A DNA stretch of 64,000 nucleotides, taken from positions 124,001 to 188,000 of the forward strand of contig MEFP01000012.1 of NCBI GenBank assembly GCA_001725155.1, in the 5' to 3' direction. The position numbers and the translations under genes are program-made. How positions within the stretch are numbered: the first letter of the stretch is position 1; the number at the start of each line of letters is the position of its first letter. The notes below the pieces were generated by a model. The model searched no databases. It was not told the origin of the DNA and saw only the letters and a program-made list of their open reading frames with translations. Positions 59,977 to 64,000 of the stretch are shown here, one piece after another. This DNA comes from Lysobacteraceae bacterium SCN 69-320. GTDB lineage: Bacteria > Pseudomonadota > Gammaproteobacteria > Xanthomonadales > Rhodanobacteraceae.

Positions 59977-60855
59977 TCATCCGGTCAGCATCACGAGTCC
60001 GACCAGCGCGAACAGCCAGCGATAGCGCCGCTGCATCCACACTGCGGTATCCGAATCCGGTCCGCGCCGCAGCGCCTGCAGCGACCAGGCCAGATGCAGC
60101 AGCCACGCGAGCGGGCTCCACAGCAGCGGCCGCGGCAGGATGCCGAACGCGGCCAGTCCGGCCAGCATCGCGTAGGCCGCGGTGAACGCGAGCAGGCTTG
60201 CGAGGAAGGCGCGCCGGCGGCCGAAGGCGACGGCGTTCGTGCGTATGCCGTTGACGAGATCGCCCTCGTAGTCGCGTACTTCCTGATTGAGATGGCCGGC
60301 GGCGAACACCAGGCCGAAGAACAGGCCGATGCCGATGCCGTTTGCGTCCAGCGCGTGGAACAGCGTATAGCCGAGCAGGAAGTGCAGGGTGCCGCCGAGC
60401 AGATGATTCAGCGACGACGCGACGGGCGTGCTCTTGCCGAGCACCGGCGAACCCGAGTACAGGAAGCCCAGTACCGCGATCGCGGCGCCGAACAGCAGCG
60501 CCGTCGGGCCGACGGCGGCGAAGGCGAGAACGGCCAGGACGAGCAGGACGATCGCAGTGCCCGCGACCTCGCGCCGGCTGATGCCCCGGCGGCTGAAGAC
60601 CTGCGGCGCGCGCAGCGGATCGCGCAGATCGCTTTCGTATCCGGCCCAGTCGTTGAAGATGAAGATGTGCGCCGTCAGCGCGCAGCTGCCGAGCGCGAGC
60701 AGGCCCGGCGCGAGGATGCCGTCGCGTTCGATGCGGTAGCCGCCAAGGAAGATGCCGAGTAGCGGCGAAGCCTGCAGCGCGAGCACTTCCAGCGCGCGCG
60801 CGGCGACGAAATGCCGGACGATGCGTCCGTACCGGCGAAGCGTGCCGGCAATCAT
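59977..60855 (-). CDS. UbiA-family prenyltransferase-like membrane protein
   Basis: ATG 60855 overlapping upstream stop; '[20 protein letters not shown]' and '[21 protein letters not shown]'; polytopic. Confidence 0.8.
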   Translation of the reverse strand: MIAGTLRRYGRIVRHFVAARALEVLALQASPLLGIFLGGYRIERDGILAPGLLALGSCALTAHIFIFNDWAGYESDLRDPLRAPQVFSRRGISRREVAGTAIVLLVLAVLAFAAVGPTALLFGAAIAVLGFLYSGSPVLGKSTPVASSLNHLLGGTLHFLLGYTLFHALDANGIGIGLFFGLVFAAGHLNQEVRDYEGDLVNGIRTNAVAFGRRRAFLASLLAFTAAYAMLAGLAAFGILPRPLLWSPLAWLLHLAWSLQALRRGPDSDTAVWMQRRYRWLFALVGLVMLTG

Positions 60856-63596
60856 GGCGCGGGCGGCGGCGGTTCGGCGGCCGGGCCGGCGGCCGCGTGG
60901 AGCCGCAGCCACACGGCGTAGCCGACGTCCTCCGACCAGTAGTAGCGCCGCACCGTCGCGCTGAGGTCGTTGTGGTACAGCAGCGGCGGCGAACGGCGCA
61001 GCAGGGCGAAATCGTCCGCGCCCAGCTGCGCGAGCACGCGATGCATCGCCTGTCGTACCTGCTCATCGGCCGGCGCTGCCGCGGATTCGACGAGGGCATG
61101 CACCGCCTCGCTCCAGATCGCCTGCCCTTCGGCGCTCAGCGCGAGCCGTTCGATCGGCAGCGGCAGCGGACAGCCGTGCTGCTGCAGTTCGGCCACGCGC
61201 AGATACGGCAGCAGCGCCGACTTGGCGTAGTAGACCCAGATGTCCTCGTCGCGGAACGAACGCTGCAGGCTGCCGCACAGTGCCTGTGCCGACGGCGGAT
61301 CGAGTTCGCGCAGCATCAGATAGACATGCAACTGGATCGCGATGTCGGTCGGGTTCGGATCGCTGCCCGGATCCAGACAGCGGTACAGCTTCCGCGGGGC
61401 GAGCCAGGTGCGGTAGAAGCCCCGCGCGTCGCGATAGCGCGCGAGCTCGTCGAGCATGGGCTGGCGCCGCGGATCGCCGATGCCGGGGCCGGCGATTCGC
61501 CAGGCCAGCGCCGTGTCGTCGGCGTCCGGCGTGATCGCGCAGCCCAGCTTGCCGATCGCCGGTCCGTCGGGCAGCCCGTGATAGCGCACGAGGCCGCTGC
61601 TTTCGATCTGCGCGGCGAGGTGTTCGCGGGCGCGCTGCAGCGCAGCGTCGAGGTCCTGTCGGCGCGCGAGCGGCGTGAGCAGGTCCACCAGCGTCGAGGT
61701 CAGGAACGTGTTCAGTTCCGGCTGCGGCGCGTCGTAGCGCATGTCCGTCGTATGCGCGGTGAGCCAGGCACCGTCGTCGGTCTGGTGCTCGCGCAGCAGC
61801 GCTGCGGCGCGCGCGGCCATCGCCTCCAGGGCCGCGGCCGACAGCGGCGGCGACTCCGCTGCGACCGTCGCCGGCGGCTGCGCGCGCACGATCACACGCT
61901 GCTCGCGGACGATGCGGAAATCGCTGCGCGGCTCGACGCGAACGGCGAGCTGCAGTACCTGCTCGCCGGCAGCCACGCCCCAGAGGTTTGCGGTCATGCG
62001 CCAGCCCGACGGCGCGCTCGTATGCAGGGCCTCCTCGACGTCCGCGCGCGGCAGGAACTGCGTCGTCGTGCCGACCACGACGCCGTTCACGAGCAGCAGC
62101 AGCTGCGCCGGCGAGCGCGCGCAGGCCAGCGCCCAGCCTTCGATTGCCGCGCCGGGTTCCAGCTGCGGCAGCGGTCCGGCCGTGGGCAGCTGCGTCGGGC
62201 CGATCCGGTCGATCGTGCCCAGCGCGTCGCACAGCAGCTCGGCCGGCGCCGGCGGATGGCGCAGCTCGGTCACGAACGGGATATTGCGCGGATCCCAGGC
62301 GCCCCGCATCGAGGCGGGATCGCCGGCGTAGACAAGTTCGTCGCTGGTCCTGGTGTACCAGAACGCGCCGACCGCCTGTATGCCGACCGACAGCGCGATC
62401 GCCGCGACGAACACGCCGCGCGCGACGGGCCGGAGGACCAGCGGCGCGGGCGCGAGCATCCAGACCAGCACCGGCAGGATGTCGGTCAGCCAGCGCGGCC
62501 CCCAGGACGTGCCGGCGCGCCAGTCGCCCTGGGAATACAGCACGAGCTGGCCGAGGACGGCCAAGGTCAGCACCACGGCAAGCGCGCGCGTCTGCGGTGC
62601 GCGCAGGCGCTGGATCAGCCCGACGGCGACGAAGGCGAGGAACGGCGAAAACACCAGCAGCCCGCGTGCCGGACTGACCAGCAGACCGGCCAGCCCGGAC
62701 CAGTCGTGCTGGAGGAAATTGACCGGCGGCTTCACCACGCCGTAGCCGCCGGCGAGGTGGCCCATGAAGCCGAGGTTGTAGTGCAGCAGCAGCGCCAGCG
62801 GGACCGCGGCGCCGGCGACCAGCCAGGGCACGCTGCGCCAGTTGCGCCACAGGACGAACACTCCGATGGCCGCGGCAATGAGCCCGTCCGGCGGGCGATT
62901 GGCCGCCATCAGGACACAGACGCCGCCGAGCAGGGCCAGACGCGCGGCGTTCGCGGGCGCAAGCACGAGCAGCAGGGCCAGGGCGATCAGCAGCTCTCCG
63001 CTGCCGTGCTGCCACAGCGCCTGGCTGGAGATCATCCAGGTATTCGTGCCGAACGCGAACGCGAGCGCCAGCGGCAGGCACCACGGGTTGTCCTCGCGGC
63101 GCAGCAGCAGGAACACGAGGACACTGGCCAGCGCCGCGAGCAGCGATGCCGCCAGCTTCTCCATCCATTCCGCCACCCGGTCGACCTGCGGCTGCTGCCA
63201 GCCCTGCGCATCGAGCCAGTGCGCCGCCGGCGCGTACAGCGGCGCGACGAGCAGCGGCGTCACGACCGGGTAGAACGACGCCAGCTCATGCTCGCGCGTG
63301 CGGATCAGCCAGTAGGCCGTCGGCTCGAAGTAGACGGCCTTGCCCTCGTCGTTGGCCGGCCGGTAGCGCGGCAGCGCCATCGGATGGCCATGCGCGAACA
63401 GTCGCGACTGCGCCCCGGGCGCCAGTGTCCCGTCGTGCCAGAGCATCAGCGGCAAATAGCGCGCCGACACGCTGTCGCCGGCGCCGATCTGCCGCAGGTT
63501 CGCGTTGTAGACCAGGAAACAGGCCAGTGCGAGGAACAGCGGAGCCAGCAGGGATCGCCGGCACGAGCGGCGCGGATGTCGCACGGCGGTGTTCAT
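60852..63596 (-). CDS. Polytopic membrane protein (glycosyltransferase-C-like) fused to a terpene-cyclase-like alpha/alpha toroid
   Basis: 914 aa; >10 TM helices, then 'LLREHQTDDGAWLTAH' (QW-like) and 'CAITPDADDTALAWRIAG' (DXDDTA-like). Confidence 0.75.
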   Translation of the reverse strand: MNTAVRHPRRSCRRSLLAPLFLALACFLVYNANLRQIGAGDSVSARYLPLMLWHDGTLAPGAQSRLFAHGHPMALPRYRPANDEGKAVYFEPTAYWLIRTREHELASFYPVVTPLLVAPLYAPAAHWLDAQGWQQPQVDRVAEWMEKLAASLLAALASVLVFLLLRREDNPWCLPLALAFAFGTNTWMISSQALWQHGSGELLIALALLLVLAPANAARLALLGGVCVLMAANRPPDGLIAAAIGVFVLWRNWRSVPWLVAGAAVPLALLLHYNLGFMGHLAGGYGVVKPPVNFLQHDWSGLAGLLVSPARGLLVFSPFLAFVAVGLIQRLRAPQTRALAVVLTLAVLGQLVLYSQGDWRAGTSWGPRWLTDILPVLVWMLAPAPLVLRPVARGVFVAAIALSVGIQAVGAFWYTRTSDELVYAGDPASMRGAWDPRNIPFVTELRHPPAPAELLCDALGTIDRIGPTQLPTAGPLPQLEPGAAIEGWALACARSPAQLLLLVNGVVVGTTTQFLPRADVEEALHTSAPSGWRMTANLWGVAAGEQVLQLAVRVEPRSDFRIVREQRVIVRAQPPATVAAESPPLSAAALEAMAARAAALLREHQTDDGAWLTAHTTDMRYDAPQPELNTFLTSTLVDLLTPLARRQDLDAALQRAREHLAAQIESSGLVRYHGLPDGPAIGKLGCAITPDADDTALAWRIAGPGIGDPRRQPMLDELARYRDARGFYRTWLAPRKLYRCLDPGSDPNPTDIAIQLHVYLMLRELDPPSAQALCGSLQRSFRDEDIWVYYAKSALLPYLRVAELQQHGCPLPLPIERLALSAEGQAIWSEAVHALVESAAAPADEQVRQAMHRVLAQLGADDFALLRRSPPLLYHNDLSATVRRYYWSEDVGYAVWLRLHAAAGPAAEPPPPAP

Positions 63597-63695
63597 GAAA
63601 GGGCAGGGCGCATGGCGCGCAAGCTTAGCGGATCGACAGCGTCCGGTGGCCTTGGTATGTTGATCGCTTCGGCACCAGACGGGACAGGGTTCTAG

Positions 63696-64000
63696 ATGCG
63701 GGCTGGCGGTCAGAGAACGCTGGTGACGGGCGGTGCCGGTTTTCTTGGATCCCATTTGTGCGATGCACTGATCCGGCGCGGCGACGACGTCCTTTGCGTG
63801 GACAACTTCCACACCGGTACGCGCAGCAACATCGCTCCGCTGCTGGAACATCCGCGCTTCGAGCTGCTGCAGCACGACGTCACCCTGCCGCTGGACGTCG
63901 ACGTCGACCGCATCTTCAATCTCGCCTGCCCGGCATCGCCGATCCATTACCAGCACGATCCGGTGCGGACGACGCGAACCTGCGTGCTCGGCGCCATGAA
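63696..64000 (+). CDS. UDP-glucuronate decarboxylase (UXS)-like, truncated by window end
   Basis: Translated by hand: [101 protein letters not shown]. Absent from the ORF track because there is no stop. Confidence 0.85.
   Translation, partial: MRAGGQRTLVTGGAGFLGSHLCDALIRRGDDVLCVDNFHTGTRSNIAPLLEHPRFELLQHDVTLPLDVDVDRIFNLACPASPIHYQHDPVRTTRTCVLGAM

Noticed and set aside
60897-63695. 932-aa plus-strand ORF
   Set aside because: Antisense to the membrane/toroid fusion; Arg/Gln-rich shadow frame.

Overview
High-GC gammaproteobacterial-type chromosomal segment (Xanthomonadales/Rhodanobacteraceae-like by feel; taxonomy not testable here). Left part (about 4.9-22.1 kb, minus strand): a long exopolysaccharide locus of the XrtA/PEP-CTERM-associated type (flippase, O-antigen ligase, amidotransferase, four glycosyltransferase genes or domains, polysaccharide deacetylase, outer-membrane protein, tyrosine-kinase-like ATPase, chain-length determinant, export lipoprotein, epimerase, UDP-sugar dehydrogenase). 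No exosortase is visible. It is preceded by two genes carrying three copies of a secreted propeller-like module. At 22.8-29.6 kb (plus strand) lies a regulatory island: histidine kinase, FixJ-like regulator, FNR-like regulator with a Cys cluster, and a 1420-aa double hybrid kinase, followed by a TIGR03013-like sugar transferase. The most interesting region is 31297-41400: four plus-strand genes joined by 4-nt start/stop overlaps. They encode a ClpA/B-like AAA+ ATPase, a NrdG-like radical SAM protein, a 2097-aa protein (Zn ribbons, degenerate Ser/Thr pseudokinase, UPF1/DNA2-like SF1 helicase, REase-like nuclease), and a coiled-coil 'MSGPKVVRVVTREE' protein. This is a candidate conflict/defence or nucleic-acid-surveillance system, reminiscent of but distinct from Mokosh. 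The right part carries c-type cytochrome-like secreted proteins (one fused to a VWD-like domain), an ECF sigma/Ser-Thr kinase pair, a bacterial TrmY-like methyltransferase, a sigma-54 activator, a Kelch/Ig-like secreted protein, and a UbiA plus membrane/terpene-cyclase-like fusion. The window ends inside a UDP-glucuronate decarboxylase gene. Many long ORFs in the supplied track are antisense artefacts of high GC and were rejected.
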